From Pestalotiopsis fici W106-1 (taxonomy: Eukaryota; Ascomycota; Sordariomycetes; Amphisphaeriales; Sporocadaceae), in the NCBI RefSeq assembly GCF_000516985.1, contig NW_006917100.1:1601490-1665489 (forward strand): 64,000 nucleotides of DNA, in the 5' to 3' direction. The notes under the pieces are model-generated. The model searched no databases and was not told the origin of the DNA. It saw only the letters and a list, made by a program, of their open reading frames with translations. The position numbers and the translations under genes were made by a program. Each line of letters opens with the position of its first letter. Position 1 is the stretch's first letter. Of the stretch, positions 34,706-45,271 are shown piece after piece.

Positions 34706-35470
34706 ATGCAGCCGACAATGTCGGCACCCAACATAATTGCCTGCGCCATCGTATGCGCTGTTTTTGCAACGATATTCGTTGGGTTCTGCCTGTGGTCACG
34801 AAGAATTCATCATGGCCGCCCAAAGCTAGAAATCAGCGACTGGCTTAGTATCACTCCCTGGGTTCGTGGTCCCTGCCAAATTGATCCTGAACGAGTCGAT
34901 GCTAACAATAGATAGTTTCTATCCATGCCCTACAGTGTCGTCGTGGGTCTGGGTACGCGGTATGGCGGAGGTCGACATATCATTATCATCACTAATGCGC
35001 GGGTGCCTCAAATTGTCAGCATTTCTTCAAATTCATCACCCCACTATCTACCTTTTCGGGGCCAAATCTCCCCATCGTGGGGATTAATTTGCTGACCGCC
35101 GCCATAACGGGCCCGCCATAACGCGATAGCTCAGTATCGTCGACGAGGATCTGTACGCCGTCATCCTGGCGCTACAGAAGTTCAGCATATTGAGTCTATA
35201 CAGAACAATCTTCGGAAGCAACCCCTGGTTCTACCGGCTTACGTGTGTGACAGGGGTGGTGGCTGCACTGGCTCTGCAGGTGATTGTATGCCGATTTCGT
35301 AAACCTAGGATCTTACAATCACTGGCACGTGCATCAATTATAGGGCTGAGTTTCTTGCGGCGTACGTCATCAACATCGTCACACACCAATTCCTCTTGTT
35401 CTGCGGCTCAACGCGTCAAAGTCGGGGAGGCGCGGGCTTCTGGTGGTGTTTATTGCCGGCGGAGGGTAAA
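34706..35470 (+). pseudogene. Degenerate SAT4/rhodopsin-like fungal membrane protein gene
   Basis: Pieces of a seven-helix SAT4-family (PF20684) protein appear in order but in shifting frames: NIIACAIVCAVFATIFVGFC with LWSRR, then ISDWLS (the DDWL region), then VGLGTRYGGGRH (the YGLGRH loop), then LYAVILALQKFSILSLYRTI, then CINYRAEFLAAYVINIVTH. Stops and frame changes separate the pieces, for example around 35083 and 35340, and no set of GT-AG introns that I tried joins all of them. The order and spacing match the family, so this is best read as a decayed gene. A poorly sequenced functional gene is the alternative. Confidence 0.6.
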
Positions 35471-35493
35471 GTATATGATAACTGTTATATGGT

Positions 35494-36369
35494 CTACGCG
35501 AGGAACGTTCTAAACCACTCGGATGCTTGCGCAGCAGCCAAGTCTGCTGACTCATTTTCTACCTCTTTACTGCGGTCTGCACGTACAGCAAATCCATGGC
35601 CGCAATTGCTGTACATCTTGATTTCCAAGCGAGAGGGTTGCTCATCCACTGGGTAGAACTTTCGCAATCCTGCCTCGAGCTCAGCGGCACTCTCTTTGGG
35701 CAGTATTATATCCTCATCACCAACGGCGATGGAGACGGGCACAGAAAAACGAGACAGGAACTGAATCATGGCCGCCGGTTTCAGCCCAGATGGATGAGCC
35801 ACAAATTGCGCATGGACTAGAGGCTCTTGATGTTGATTTGCATCGTTCTCCGTAGCCACGCTCTCTGCACTCAGTTGCATGGTGTGCATTGCGCCCCAAC
35901 AAAACCCGGCGACGCCCAATTTCTTGCCCGACTCTAGACCAGCTCGCACCGCACGCGTGTAGGCAAGTATATGAGGATATACATTCCTAGTCCGCCGCGC
36001 GAACGGAATGAAGATGCTCAACATGCGCACCACAGTTGAGATTCGCACGAGCTGGCCCCAGACATTCCACCATGCAACGGGTTTCCGCACTGAATTCATG
36101 AGGTCCAAAGAGTACAAGGGAACCCCGCCTCCGGGGATAATATCGGGGACGAGAACGCAAAAGCCCGTCGATGCGGCATAGACATCTGCCAACAATTGGC
36201 TGTTTGCGAGATTGAAGCCAAAGGCATCCGTGATCAAAACGATGGTTGTTCCCCCCTGGTGCGGCGACGCGCCACGAGCGACATAGGTGCGAACACCGTG
36301 GACTGTCGTTAATGTCCCAGTAGGTTGTGCTCGCCATGCCGAGCCGGCAAAGCAATCAGGGCAAGACAT
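35494..36369 (-). CDS. Dienelactone hydrolase family protein
   Basis: Single-exon gene, 291 aa. It has the fold and catalytic residues of the dienelactone hydrolase family (PF01738): nucleophile C157 in GVAGFCWGAMHT, acid D218 or D220 in VGDEDII, and H258 in NCGHGFAVR. The N-terminus MSCPDCFAG is typical of fungal members. Family enzymes hydrolyse dienelactones from (chloro)catechol cleavage, or other esters and thioesters; many fungal copies have unknown substrates. It could in principle act downstream of ring-cleavage products made by the intradiol dioxygenases 27 kb to the left, but those are secreted and this protein has no signal peptide, so the link is weak. Confidence 0.88.
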   Translation of the reverse strand: MSCPDCFAGSAWRAQPTGTLTTVHGVRTYVARGASPHQGGTTIVLITDAFGFNLANSQLLADVYAASTGFCVLVPDIIPGGGVPLYSLDLMNSVRKPVAWWNVWGQLVRISTVVRMLSIFIPFARRTRNVYPHILAYTRAVRAGLESGKKLGVAGFCWGAMHTMQLSAESVATENDANQHQEPLVHAQFVAHPSGLKPAAMIQFLSRFSVPVSIAVGDEDIILPKESAAELEAGLRKFYPVDEQPSRLEIKMYSNCGHGFAVRADRSKEVENESADLAAAQASEWFRTFLA

Positions 36370-36803
36370 ATCTTGCGCAGGTCTTGATCAAAGTCAATAG
36401 GAGATTTATCATCAATGATGAGAAAGGAGAATATCAAAGCAAGACACGCGAATGGTCACGAGAGTTTGGCGGGACTTTCGAGAAGAGGGGCTGAGCTATA
36501 TACCTTGGCCAAGAACAACCAATCAAAGCACAGACCGAGGCGATTCAGTGCGAAAGCGAAATGCATACGCCAAGGACCAGCGGTGGGTACGAAGTAGCAT
36601 GTAAATCCAGGTACCAGAGTTCTATGATGAGCTAATTTTGGAATCCTTGGCGACTGGTCTTGGGGATTGAAAAGCTGATTGTTGTGTTACAAAGACTTGT
36701 TATTGCACTCGTGAAAAGGCATGATAGGTACGGGTAGTAGTTGTTGTATTAGTTGAGTTGTTCATATCCAATTGAGGTTGGATGATTATTCATATGAATC
36801 GTT
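36370..36803. other. Intergenic, with dispersed repeat relic copy B
   Basis: Contains the upstream region of the dienelactone hydrolase gene and the 3' region of the DUF3712 gene. The repeat at 36736-36787 is listed separately. No gene seen. Confidence 0.5.
36736..36787. repeat. Dispersed repeat relic, copy B
   Basis: TAGTTGTTGTATTAGTTGAG and a following ATCCAA-N6-TTGGAT inverted repeat match copy A at about 31683-31740, with mostly transition differences. It lies just beyond the stop codon of the DUF3712 gene. Confidence 0.55.
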
Positions 36804-38344
36804 TCAGAACCCATTCAAGTTTTGACCCCTCGCCATTATCTCCATTCCCAGCCTGAGCAAAGCCAAGTTCCGCTTCGGATTGAGGCTCCTTGCCCTCCCC
36901 TCTGACGATTTCGCCGCGTTTGACGTTTTATTCCAGTGCGCGAGGGCCTGCTCGATGATCGTGTTGTTGCCGACGACATCGCCGAGGACGCTGACGATGG
37001 ATGCGTTGCCGCCGCCAGAGACGCCGTTGATGAAGGCGCTGGCAAACTCGATGACGGAGATGTAGAGGTGCAGGCGCTTGGCATTGAGGATGCGCTCGAC
37101 GTAGGGAATGTGCAGGCCATCGATGACGGTCTGATTCCCGACGGCGTCGATCTGGATCTGCCCATTGTTGAGCGACTCGGCCTCGGCGTCGAGGAACCGG
37201 CCGAGGTTCTGCACGATCTCGGATAGGAAGAGCTCTCCGTAGAAGGGCAGAGAATTGTTCCCGGGCTCCATGACCAGGTCATAGATAGTGATTAGCCCGA
37301 TGTTGAGGTCGCCAGCGACGAGGTTGAATGACACATCGCCCAGGTGTAGTGCCAGGACGCCCCAATTGGGGATGTTCAGCATTCCGTGCATATTCGTGCC
37401 GTTGTCTAGGGCCGGAAAATTCAAGTACATGTCCTAAGTCACAAGTTACTAATAAATCAAGAAGGTAATCTCTGCATAGGAGGTTCTCCAATCATGCCAT
37501 CTGCGAACTACATGTGTAGATATGATTACAGCTATGCGTAGATGTCAGGTGTCAATACTTACTGTGATGCTGAGTCCTGCTAGGTAATTAAGCGATGAGA
37601 ACTCGACTGTCTTGTCTATATGCGCTCCATAATGTAGTGAACTTAGGTGGATTGTGGTGTCGCCGCGAACGGAAAGGTCAACACGTGGATCGTCGAATAC
37701 GTGATTGAACCAATACTCTAGCTCTGTCTCGTTTGTGACAGTAGCAGTTTGATTGCTGATGAATATGCTGGTGTCTCGACCGATATGTGTAGATGGTATA
37801 GTTATGTTGAGAAATGGTGTGAAGTCGCTGCCTTCTTGCGTTTCGCTGTTGTAGAGGAAGAGTGTTGTTTCGTCGATAACCGCTGGTATTGGGGTATCTA
37901 ACGATGTCTCGAGTGATACCATCAATGTTGCAGGTGTCATTGCCACAAAAGTGCCCGAGTATACCGGCAGAGTCTGATCACTGACAATACGTCGAACTAT
38001 TGCTGGCAGAATAACAAGGAAACTGTGCGAGAGAGCATATCAGCATCAAGCGTGACAAACTTCGTGCTGGCAATTACTTACAGCAGTGGCAACAAGATGA
38101 TGAGCAGGATGATGGCCGCAGCCAAATACCACCATTTGAATCGTCCGCAATGGCGTCTCAACTTTTGTTTCTTCGTAAGAACTACGGGCGCTTTCTCGTA
38201 CACATGGTCAATCGAGGAGGCATTGTCTGAGGGTCTCGCAGCCGCTGTTGTTCCAGCACCGCCAACTGAGGTATTCACGGCATTGTTGTAAGATGGGGCG
38301 TTGGGCACGACGTGCGGAGTATTGCCCTGAAGACCTGATGCCAT
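36804..38344 (-). CDS. DUF3712 membrane-anchored protein
   Basis: Exons 38344-38082, 38022-37563 and 37433-36804 give 450 aa. A Pro/Asn/Ser-rich cytosolic N-terminus of about 65 residues is followed by RRHCGRFKWW and one strong membrane helix (about residues 72-96, split by intron 1). The rest is a large outer domain with several N-glycosylation sites and the beta-rich repeats of fungal DUF3712 proteins (PF12505), related in layout to LEA-2/tandem-lipid-like folds; GTNMHGMLNIPNWGVLALHL is a typical segment. These proteins are thought to sit in vacuolar or plasma membranes; the role is unknown. Intron 2 (129 nt) is long for this window but has GT-AG ends and keeps phase. Confidence 0.8.
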
Positions 38345-39445
38345 ATTTCATGAGAAACATAGACTCGAACAACAAGCAATGGCGGTACCAGAGAAGGTGC
38401 GTACCGCTTGAGAGAATGATGGTGCTGTTGCAGGCTCAACTAATAGCGTGACGGCGCCTGCGCCTCGGTGCCACGCTTGGTATATACCAGCCAGCGCACA
38501 AACAGGCGATTACAGGTCTTGTTGATCTGCCGTCTTGATCAAGTCACACGATGGCAAGCCAAAGTAGGTTTAGGTTCGGTACTAACTTGGTCATGGATTT
38601 TGGGTCCAGGATTCTCAAAGATCAGCATACCCGTCCTACCCCACGATACTATAGTGAGTTTTCCCCGCACGGGAACGGGTGATCACTCCACCACTACATC
38701 GCCTAGAATGCCCGCCTAGGTTAGAATGCTTCCCTAGTAGGGTAGCCTTTAGCCCCAACACACCCGCTAAAAACTTGCTGTCCAGTGCATGCACACTTCG
38801 CAAGCTCTGTTATTGGATGAAATCTTGATTGCATGTGTATACTATTCTTTTTGCAGCACCCTGAAGGGCATCTTTCAATGGTGGCGCCAAGGGCAAAACC
38901 GAGGAACTTTCAGCCCAAGTCTGGCGCATTAGTATGATTTCCTTGTTGAAACTGACGCTGACTGGATGGAGGGCGCATGACCATCGCCCCCGTTGCAGGT
39001 GCTTCTCTACGCGCCGACAGCGTACCGAGCCAATCGGCCGGTAAGCATTTCCAACCTTGACATGTGCTACCGTTCACCTTCAGTGTGTAACCTCCTCGCA
39101 ATATCCATATCGTGACATCAGATATTCCTATAACCTCAATCATTGTGTCGCAGTTACGGCGCCCACTTCATCTTTCTGGCGTGGAGGATGAGCAAAAGGG
39201 TAATAGCTAGTGTTGAATGTTAGCCTGCGCCCTACAAGAAGATGTGGATATCTCGTTCAGACAAGGTCTCATTGCTCAACAACATCTACATGACTGTTTG
39301 TGAAAAAAGTCAAATATACCGTACAATCGATTAGAAATTCATGCATAATCATGAGAAGGCATAAGTGTAAGAATATATACCAAATACGGCAAAAAGTCCA
39401 TCATTTTTCTCATCCAAGACCAATCTAAAATTCATGCATGACTGC
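38345..39445. other. Intergenic region
   Basis: 1.1 kb holding the DUF3712 promoter and the 3' end of the CRAL-TRIO gene. I see no coding structure; the open frames lack domains. Confidence 0.5.
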
Positions 39446-40680
39446 CTACTTCGTATACTTGGCTGCCATAAAGTCCACATTGCCCTCCTTATCCACAATC
39501 CCCACGCGCTGGTGGTAAGTCCTCGCCCTGATATAGGGGTCCAGCTTCCAGTAGTTTTGACGAATCTGATCTGCCACATCCTTACGGTTTGACTGCTTCT
39601 CGCTCATGCTGGGGTCATCTGTGCTAATAGAAGCCCACTGCGCTGTCTCTTTCTCAAACGCCTGGATGAGCTCGTCGCGTTCCTTCTGGATCTCGTCTCT
39701 CTTCTCGATATCCTTCAGTCTCTCATCTTCACTTGCTTCAGGTTCCACGTATTCGTAATCCCAAGCGTCTCCGCCGCCGTAGTCAGTCTGGAGATTCTCC
39801 TCGGGGATGAATTTGAGCAGATCCCCGGTCCTGCGGGTGAAATTGATTTTCGATGCAACTACGGGATCAAGGAGACCTTTGATGATATTCCATAGACCTG
39901 TGCCAAGTCTTCAGCTCAATAACCAAATGTAAGCATATTTCAGTCATACATACCCCAAAACACGAATGGTGCATTGTGTACAAGCACCACACCCAGCGTC
40001 TCTGGGTATCTAGCCTCGAATACGGAGAGCAGAAATTTGACGACATGAAAATCCATATTCTTGAGCCCGAACCCAGTCAAGTCAAAAAGCAAACAGCACT
40101 TATCGTACGGCGGCTTAATAAGAAGCCTGATGCTTTCAATGTTATGCAACACGTAGTCTTCCATAGCTTGAGCGGATTGAGCATTGGGATCGTGCAGCCG
40201 GACGCGGATGACGTAGACGGGGCGGTGCTCGTAATCAGTACCGCGGACGTAGCTCTTGCCGGAGCGATACTGGCTGACGAAGCCGGCCTCGTCGGGCGTG
40301 GGGTCGGCGCGCAACGCCGCGCTCTCGCCCGTCAGAATCACCGTCTCGTCGAGCCGGCGCTCGTCCCGCCACGCCACGGCCGACAGCAGCATCGCCAGCG
40401 CCCTTTCCACGTCCCACTTGCGCGCCCGCAGGAACCGCAGCACCAGTGCGTCTGGGTCTTCGGACAGGATAAAGTTCCACAGGCTCCGTCGGAAGGCCGT
40501 CGGCTCAATGGTCTTGGTGTCTTGTGCAAATGCATTGCTGAGCCTGAACGATGGCGCCGATGATGCCGCGTCGCTAACGTCGCACAAGCGGAGCAAATGG
40601 GCCCATGTCTCCTGGAGCTTTTGTTTTTCGGTCTTGTCCAGACTGCTGAGGCTGTCGAAGCTGTTAGGTGTACTGGTCAT
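39446..40680 (-). CDS. Sec14/CRAL-TRIO domain phospholipid-transfer-like protein
   Basis: Exons 40680-39954 and 39897-39446 (56 nt intron) give 392 aa. The CRAL-TRIO N-terminal helices contain DALVLRFLRARKWDVERALA (about 77-96). The lipid-binding lobe follows (about 140-290) with YVRGTDYEHRPVYVIRVRLH, LLFDLTGFGLKNMDF and YPETLGVVLVHNAPFVFWG, then PVVASKINFTRR, all standard Sec14 landmarks. A charged coiled-coil-like tail (EASEDERLKDIEKRDEIQKE) makes it longer than yeast Sec14. It probably exchanges phosphatidylinositol and a second lipid between membranes. Part of the coding sequence (about 40230-40420) is strikingly GC-rich. Confidence 0.92.
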
Positions 40681-41536
40681 CTTGGGCGTGAACCTTAACA
40701 GGTTTATGGCTTGGTTCCAAGTACGAGTGTATTATCCGAGTATCATAGAAATTCGACTGGCAGTAGTGCAAATGATTGGTATAGCCCGAGAATTTAATAC
40801 CAACCCGAGATCCTGGGATGTATTATTCCAATTCCCGTAAAGAGTTTATCCTATTGGCACGCCGAGCTACCATGTGACTCTGTTCGATAGATAGGTATAC
40901 TTGGCGAGAAGTCGTGTATAACATGGAGCATCGGGCCAGAAACGGATGGTACGTACCATTCACGCAGAAGTACCGATACGACACCGTCATGACCATTATC
41001 ACTAGTATGTCTGCTCGATGGTGATCGAAATGAAGCTAATTCCCCGCATCCAAGCCATGCACAGGGGCCTGGGGTAGGGCATGTGCTCAGATGCATTAGC
41101 GTGTCACTCCGGGAGAGGTGAGATTTTATATCTGCATATCGCTGTGGACGTGTATTTGTCATTCGTCATCAGGTTTAATAAAGTGCAGCCTTTGTAGGAG
41201 AGTTGGTTGGCGAATACGGCCTTTAGGCTTTAGCAGCTCGTGAAACTCCATGATGCGGCTAGACGGGATGTGACATCTTCGGTGAAGGCCTCTGGAGACG
41301 TCATGCTGCGTGCAATCATCACCAATCGTTTGTGGTGAGTGGCCATCGAACTATTCCCGAGAGAAATATTGTTAAATTATGAGTTGATATTGATAATATT
41401 GGTTAGTGCCGCAGTTGGATTAGTTTTATGAAGCCATTGAAGATGAAGCACAGAGAAATAGAATTTATATCTACCTATAATTACATCTGTATTGAGATGA
41501 GAATTATTTCTGGAATATATAGCAAAACTGATATAA
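40681..41536. other. Intergenic region
   Basis: About 0.85 kb between two minus-strand genes, AT-rich near 41390-41530, next to the BVMO stop codon. No gene recognised. Confidence 0.5.
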
Positions 41537-43006
41537 TTATTCAAATACCAAATCCGTGCTCAAATCACCCCATTTAGCCCCAGCCAGATTCATGAAGTAA
41601 TTTGACTTTGGACTCCACTGTCCCGTGCCACCCTTGGGGAACACCTTGCCGGCCGTCTTGACATAGGTCGAGGACAGGTTCATCATGGGTTTCTCCTGCA
41701 TGTTCGCAGCGTCGGGGACCTTGGGGGTGGCGACCTTTGCGCCGCGGCGGTCCATCTGGCGGATCAGACGCAAGAAGAGCTGGGCGCTGACGTCGGCACC
41801 AAGGGTCCAGGAGGCGGTCTCGTAGCCGGTCATGAAGAGCATATTGGGCACGTCTTGAAGCATGGCGGCCTTCCAGGCGAACTTGTCGGCAACCTCAAAG
41901 GTCTCGCCGTCGAGAGAGAACCGAATGCCACCGCCAAAGCGCAGCCGCAGGCCCGTCGCCGTCACGATCACATCAGGGTGGAGCGACGCGCCGCTGTCCA
42001 GCTCGATGCTCCGCTCCGTCACTGCCGTGATCCGCGCCGTCACCACATCCGCCTTGCCCGACCGCAGCGCCGCGAAAAAGTCCCCGTTCATGCACGCGCA
42101 GAACCTCTGCTCCCACGGGTTGTACCGCGGCTTGAAGTGCGGGTCCCATTTGATATCCGGCGGTAGCTGCTGGACGGTCACGTGTTTGATGAACCTTTTG
42201 GCCAGGCCGGGACAGGATTGACAGAACCAGGTCGTTAGGTAGCTGCGGAAAAGCCAAATGATCCGGTTGAGCCACTGAGCCATGGCCGATGGTAGGACGG
42301 CAAAGATTAATTTTGTTAGAAAGTTGCTAGATGGTAATGAGAAGACATAGGCAGGACTTCTCTGCAGCATCGTAGCCCTTTTGGCCTTGTCCGTTATGGA
42401 TGGGAGAATAGTGACAGCTGTAGCGCCGCTGCCGATAATAACGACGTCCTGGCCCGTATAGTCATAGTCCTCAGGCCAGAACTGGGGATGGATGACTTTG
42501 CCTTGAAACTTCTCAATGCCGGGGATGGCCGTCTGCAAGGGCGTCTCGTAGTCGTAATAACCTGTACCTAGCATCAAGAAGCGGGAATGTATGCTGACTG
42601 GGCGTTCACTGCCTGGCGAGCTGACGTTCAAACTCCATTTCTGGTGTTTTGAAGACCAGTCTGCTGCCTCGACTTTGTGACGATACCGTATGCGCCTATC
42701 AATACCAAAGGTCTTGGCAGATTTGAGAAGATACTCCTTTATCTGATGTCCTGTCGCCAGTGTATCTGTGTGTTCCCAAGGACTCCAGGGAAAGCCAAAT
42801 GTGAATATGTCTGAGTCAGAGCGGATGCCAGGGTACTTGAAAAGATCCCAGGTACCTCCAATCGAGTCTCGAGCCTCAAGTATTGCATACTTCAGGCCAG
42901 GCGGTCCTTCAGATTGTATGCGGTAGGCTGCATTGATGCCAGAGATACCAGCACCTATGATGACCACATCGAAGTCCGTATCAGACGAAGGCGACTGCAA
43001 CGCCAT
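41537..43006 (-). CDS. Type I Baeyer-Villiger flavin monooxygenase, EtaA-like
   Basis: Single-exon gene, 489 aa. FAD-binding GAGISG lies at 18-23. The Baeyer-Villiger fingerprint F167-x-G169-x3-H173-x3-W177 (FQGKVIHPQFWP) is intact, and NADPH-binding GSGATA is at 192-197. Length and motifs such as GGTWDLFKYPGIRSDSD and WEQRFCACMNGDFF resemble the actinobacterial EtaA/MymA type rather than the longer cyclohexanone-type fungal enzymes. It should insert oxygen beside a ketone to make an ester or lactone, or oxidise sulfur compounds. Its neighbours, an HSL-type esterase and an SDR on the same strand, are the classic companions that supply the ketone and cleave the ester. The absence of introns and the bacterial-like form allow, but do not prove, horizontal origin. 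Confidence 0.92.
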   Translation of the reverse strand: MALQSPSSDTDFDVVIIGAGISGINAAYRIQSEGPPGLKYAILEARDSIGGTWDLFKYPGIRSDSDIFTFGFPWSPWEHTDTLATGHQIKEYLLKSAKTFGIDRRIRYRHKVEAADWSSKHQKWSLNVSSPGSERPVSIHSRFLMLGTGYYDYETPLQTAIPGIEKFQGKVIHPQFWPEDYDYTGQDVVIIGSGATAVTILPSITDKAKRATMLQRSPAYVFSLPSSNFLTKLIFAVLPSAMAQWLNRIIWLFRSYLTTWFCQSCPGLAKRFIKHVTVQQLPPDIKWDPHFKPRYNPWEQRFCACMNGDFFAALRSGKADVVTARITAVTERSIELDSGASLHPDVIVTATGLRLRFGGGIRFSLDGETFEVADKFAWKAAMLQDVPNMLFMTGYETASWTLGADVSAQLFLRLIRQMDRRGAKVATPKVPDAANMQEKPMMNLSSTYVKTAGKVFPKGGTGQWSPKSNYFMNLAGAKWGDLSTDLVFE

Positions 43007-44116
43007 TGTGGTGCGTGAAGAGATATGTGAATGATCTGTGCTGGAATTTGTTCAATAGATTTGTGGTAGAGGAATTCATGGACCGAAAAGAAATCGATGA
43101 CATTGGCTACAGGTTTTCTCATACCAAACCATCTGATACATACCAAAGCATATAAGCATATGAGGTTTTCGATGATCGAAGATTGTGCCGAGCACTACCC
43201 TATGCAGACCCGAAAACCGAGTTTTCCAAGCACCGACAACGCATCATCGAGACCCCGAGGTTCACAGCCTCGGCAGTGCTAGAGAAAAAATGAGATGTCG
43301 TCAATCACAATGCGCGAACCAACGATAGTGGTGTTTGCATCGCGTTGTGGCAACGATTTTTGTTCCAAGCCGACATAGACTAGACTGATGCTGTAGCGTA
43401 CTCTGTACAGTTGGGTTGGTGTCTCCCCCGCATGTGTCAAAATCAATTCCCTGGTACAAAGGAGCCCACTGCAAGGTACCTGATAGTGCCAAAGGCGAAT
43501 CTCCAACACTATTAAGGCCCTGCCCGCAAGCAGGGTAAGAACAGGGAAAAGCGCTTGTCGTTCATGTCGAATGAGTGCAGGACGCTAGTGAATGTTCCCA
43601 CACCCACCTGAGAGCGGGTGTGGGGGCGATCGCCGTGCTGCATAAGAAAAAAAGACTGTTTTTTTCCTTCTTCAGAGTATCATGTACATCCGTGGACAAT
43701 CGATACATTGGCTACCTAAAGCTTCATGTAAGGAGTCTGGGGATCTACATATTCAAGCTAAAAATCCATTAAGCATGTTTCAAGTCCTGGGATTAGTCGG
43801 AAGTCGGTCATCGCACTCGCATCGTGGTCATATGACTGTACCTAGTATAACATGTGAAGACTCTCCGCCCGGGCAGCGACGACTCCATGCGCCACCAACG
43901 GAGACGGGTGTCAGAACGTCAGGACAGAAAATGACATCAGAATCAATGGACACAAAACCGAGGACAAAGATGGTCGTAGTTCACATAGGCAATAATTTAC
44001 TGCAGTTGAGAACACCCGTTGTATCAGGTCCTCCTAGTACCAATAATTGTGTAGAGCAAATTGAAATTACACCTTGATTGATTAATGTAGACACAAATCT
44101 ATGCTTCTGATATTGG
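43007..44116. other. Intergenic: BVMO promoter and esterase 3' region
   Basis: 1.1 kb. It contains the CCGAGG inverted repeat at 43255. Open frames near 43575-44077 on the plus strand show no domain and probably do not code. Confidence 0.5.
43255..43273. promoter_or_regulatory. CCGAGG-N7-CCTCGG inverted repeat upstream of the BVMO gene
   Basis: A perfect 6 bp inverted repeat with a 7 bp spacer, about 250 bp before the BVMO ATG. Single CCTCGG half-sites occur at 47173-47178 (between the divergent SDR and regulator genes) and at 50634-50639 (about 150 bp before the P450 ATG). CGG-bearing inverted repeats are typical targets of Zn2Cys6 proteins, and such a gene lies in this group. Confidence 0.35.
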
Positions 44117-45271
44117 TCAATTCGTGACATCCTCCTTGAACCGTGCTACCGGAGTCTGCGGCAGCGTGAGCTTCGACAAAAAGTTGTTTGCGTGTTTCAC
44201 AGCTTCTTGAGCTTGCCGAGCGAACCCAATACGTGATCCCAGCAATAGGATATCGTGAGGACATCCCTTGGATACATGATAAGAAAGAGACCAGCCGTGG
44301 GTCCGGAAACACCTAGAGAACTCGCTTATATCATGCAAAAGAACTTCTCGCTCTCCGGCGTGCACAAACACAGGAATCGAAGGATCCAGAGTGAACGGAT
44401 GCTTCAGTGGAGAAAGGTATGGGCCAGTAGTATCAATCAAACCAGACCCTGACACCGCAATGGCACCCCAACGGCCAAATTCGGCGTTTATATAGTCTGA
44501 TAGATGGTTGGGCGATAAGAGAATATCCTGGGTCAAGGCCGAGTCAACAGCCACCCACGGCGACCACAAAGTAAGAGCCCGAGGGGAGGGGATATTGAGC
44601 TCCTTCCCGTAGTCACTGATGTATCTCATCAGACCAAGGACCATATTGCCTCCGGCAGAGTCGCCCGACAGGATAATCTGATCAGCCGGAATGGATAGAT
44701 CTCTGATAAGATGGAGATAGGAAGTAAGGGCATCCTGGATCGGTGCCGGAAACTCTCCGCCTTTGCTGCTCGACAACCTGTACTGTGGCGTGAAGACAAA
44801 GTCACATTTGAGGTTCCGTAAAAGGCACTGGGCCAGCAGGCCAGTGTCGTGATCGCGGCCATCGCCAATCACAAAGCCTCCGCCATGAAAGTGCAGCACA
44901 AAAGTGGTGCCGGCGCCTAATTTTTCAGTGTTTGGTCTGGCTGGTGTCCATGTTCCGCCGATGGTGGCCGGGCGTATGAAGGGATCATCCAGCGGCGCCC
45001 TGTACAGTTTTGATGGGGATGGATGGATGATCTCAAATCTGTCCCGCTCGCGACCAGGCTCCAGCCTCAAGCGGTCACCCCAGCGAGTCCGTGACCAGTA
45101 TAAGAGCACCAGCCTGACTGTGCGCATGCGGACTGCCTGATTAAGAGACCACTCCTTGTCCGGTCTTAGTGAAGGTACCAGACAAAGGGTGATGTCGAAG
45201 AGGTAGAGCAGAAGCAGCCACGGAGTGGCCATAGCCAAAGAAACATATGACTTGATATAAGCCATTTGCAC
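44117..45271 (-). CDS. HSL-type alpha/beta-hydrolase (esterase), membrane-anchored
   Basis: Single-exon gene, 384 aa. An N-terminal hydrophobic helix (PWLLLLYLFDITLCLV, about 17-32) probably anchors it. The hormone-sensitive-lipase family signature HGGGFVIGDG forms the oxyanion hole (129-132), and the nucleophile is S205 in LSGDSAGGNM. The acid is E307 or E309 in HAGEREVLL and the base is H339 in KGCPHDIL. It hydrolyses short- to medium-chain esters. It lies between the BVMO and SDR genes on the same strand, so the ester produced by the BVMO is the obvious candidate substrate; this is inferred from context. A TATA element lies 100 bp upstream. Confidence 0.9.
   Translation of the reverse strand: MQMAYIKSYVSLAMATPWLLLLYLFDITLCLVPSLRPDKEWSLNQAVRMRTVRLVLLYWSRTRWGDRLRLEPGRERDRFEIIHPSPSKLYRAPLDDPFIRPATIGGTWTPARPNTEKLGAGTTFVLHFHGGGFVIGDGRDHDTGLLAQCLLRNLKCDFVFTPQYRLSSSKGGEFPAPIQDALTSYLHLIRDLSIPADQIILSGDSAGGNMVLGLMRYISDYGKELNIPSPRALTLWSPWVAVDSALTQDILLSPNHLSDYINAEFGRWGAIAVSGSGLIDTTGPYLSPLKHPFTLDPSIPVFVHAGEREVLLHDISEFSRCFRTHGWSLSYHVSKGCPHDILLLGSRIGFARQAQEAVKHANNFLSKLTLPQTPVARFKEDVTN

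Noticed and set aside
35494..36369. Dienelactone hydrolase as a partner of the intradiol dioxygenases
   Set aside because: The dioxygenases are secreted and 27 kb away, while this hydrolase lacks a signal peptide; family name alone is not enough to join them.
41855..42275. Plus- and minus-strand open frames within the BVMO gene
   Set aside because: They are shadows of a GC-rich coding region; the BVMO frame carries all family motifs.
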